Part shown: positions 6,182-6,373 of the stretch, piece after piece
Layout of the letters: each line of letters starts with the position of its first letter
Position numbering within the stretch: position 1 is the stretch's first letter
Assembly: GCA_016218635.1 (NCBI GenBank)
Contig: JACRDJ010000050.1
Location: 1 to 6,373, forward strand
From: Candidatus Iainarchaeum sp.
GTDB taxonomy: Archaea; Iainarchaeota; Iainarchaeia; Iainarchaeales; JAFGBZ01
Reading direction: 5' to 3'
Length of the DNA stretch: 6,373 nucleotides
Position numbers and translations under genes: made by a program
The notes under the pieces: model-generated
What the model was told of the DNA's origin: nothing
The model's input: the letters and a program-made list of their open reading frames with translations, nothing else
Databases searched by the model: none

Positions 6182-6189
6182 TATAAAAA
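6182..6189. promoter_or_regulatory. TATA box in the regulator/grpE divergent region
   Basis: TATAAAAA on the plus strand reads TTTTTATA on the minus strand, centred 26.5 nt upstream of the regulator ATG at 6159, so it fits the regulator promoter. On the plus strand it is preceded by an AGAAACC stretch that resembles a TFB recognition element, so it could also drive grpE with a leader of roughly 34 nt. Which direction dominates cannot be decided from sequence. A weaker alternative for grpE is GATTAAAG at 6196-6203. Confidence 0.5.
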
Positions 6190-6213
6190 CATTTTGATTA
6201 AAGAATTTGCTTG

Positions 6214-6234
6214 TTGTCTAAGAAGTTTGGACAA
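6214..6234. promoter_or_regulatory. Possible operator dyad in the grpE leader
   Basis: TTGTC at 6214-6218 and GACAA at 6230-6234 form an inverted repeat with an 11-nt spacer. It lies between the TATA box and the grpE start, where archaeal repressors often bind to block RNA polymerase. The arms are only 5 bp, so chance is a real alternative. Confidence 0.25.
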
Positions 6235-6245
6235 AGGGTGTTTTT

Positions 6246-6373
6246 TTGACTGAAAAAGAGCAGGAAGCAACCAGCAACCAGGAACCCCCCAAAACGGTTT
6301 CCGAAACGGAATTCCTTGAACTCAGGGAGGCCCTGCAGCGCCTGGCGGCCGAATTTGACAATTACCGCAAACG
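6246..6373 (+). CDS. grpE: GrpE nucleotide exchange factor, N-terminal part, runs off the window
   Basis: The 42 complete codons give an acidic, low-complexity N-terminus (TEKEQEATSNQEPPK) and then a helix ending LQRLAAEFDNYRKR, the characteristic GrpE motif at the end of the long coiled-coil helix. GrpE releases ADP from the Hsp70 chaperone DnaK in the cytosol. The frame has a stop at 6219-6221 and no ATG or GTG after it, so the start must be the TTG at 6246 unless there is a sequence error. A GGGTG element at 6236-6240 lies 5 nt upstream and may serve as a Shine-Dalgarno site. dnaK and dnaJ probably follow beyond the window. The gene is divergent from the winged-helix regulator. Confidence 0.9.
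   Translation, partial: MTEKEQEATSNQEPPKTVSETEFLELREALQRLAAEFDNYRK

Noticed and set aside
1..6373. CRISPR array, insertion sequence, tRNA or rRNA gene
   Set aside because: I saw no regularly spaced repeats, transposase, terminal inverted repeats, or tRNA/rRNA signature; the window is almost entirely protein coding.

Overview
The window looks archaeal, with about 50% GC and dense coding. Kae1 (the archaeal/eukaryal t6A ligase) sits in a cluster with a TsaC/Sua5 enzyme. First-in-unit genes have a T/A-rich TATA-like element about 26-27 nt upstream of the start codon, as for archaeal leaderless transcripts, while genes internal to operons carry GGTGA Shine-Dalgarno sites. GrpE, a short TsaC and bacterial-type MTA nucleosidase and APRT domains would suit a small-genome DPANN-type archaeon (for example Diapherotrites or Micrarchaeota), but the lineage is a guess; the domain Archaea is much firmer.

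Layout. At the left edge, on the minus strand, one reading frame (35-1180) joins a 5'-methylthioadenosine/S-adenosylhomocysteine nucleosidase to an adenine phosphoribosyltransferase. Together they would turn MTA/SAH adenine directly into AMP. The APRT tail is broken by an apparent one-base deletion in a G run at 61-65. Across a 93-nt divergent promoter region starts a plus-strand t6A operon: tsaC/sua5-like (1274-1873), an unrecognised basic protein (1882-2271) and kae1 (2268-3254), joined by overlaps or closely spaced Shine-Dalgarno sites. kae1 converges on an APC-family amino-acid permease (4567-3251, minus); the two stop codons share a TTAA. The permease follows a small four-helix membrane protein (4991-4572). 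Upstream, also on the minus strand, are a HAD-family hydrolase with a basic tail (5692-5033) and a winged-helix regulator with a C-terminal coiled coil (6159-5725). The regulator is divergent from grpE, whose first 42 codons (TTG start, 6246) run off the right edge.

How the genes fit. TsaC makes threonylcarbamoyl-AMP and Kae1 transfers the threonylcarbamoyl group to A37 of ANN-decoding tRNAs; the protein encoded between them is a candidate partner. The regulator next to grpE is a candidate controller of the chaperone genes. The nucleosidase-APRT fusion is the most striking enzyme. The main open questions are whether its frameshift is real, what the 129-aa protein does, and whether the regulator controls grpE.
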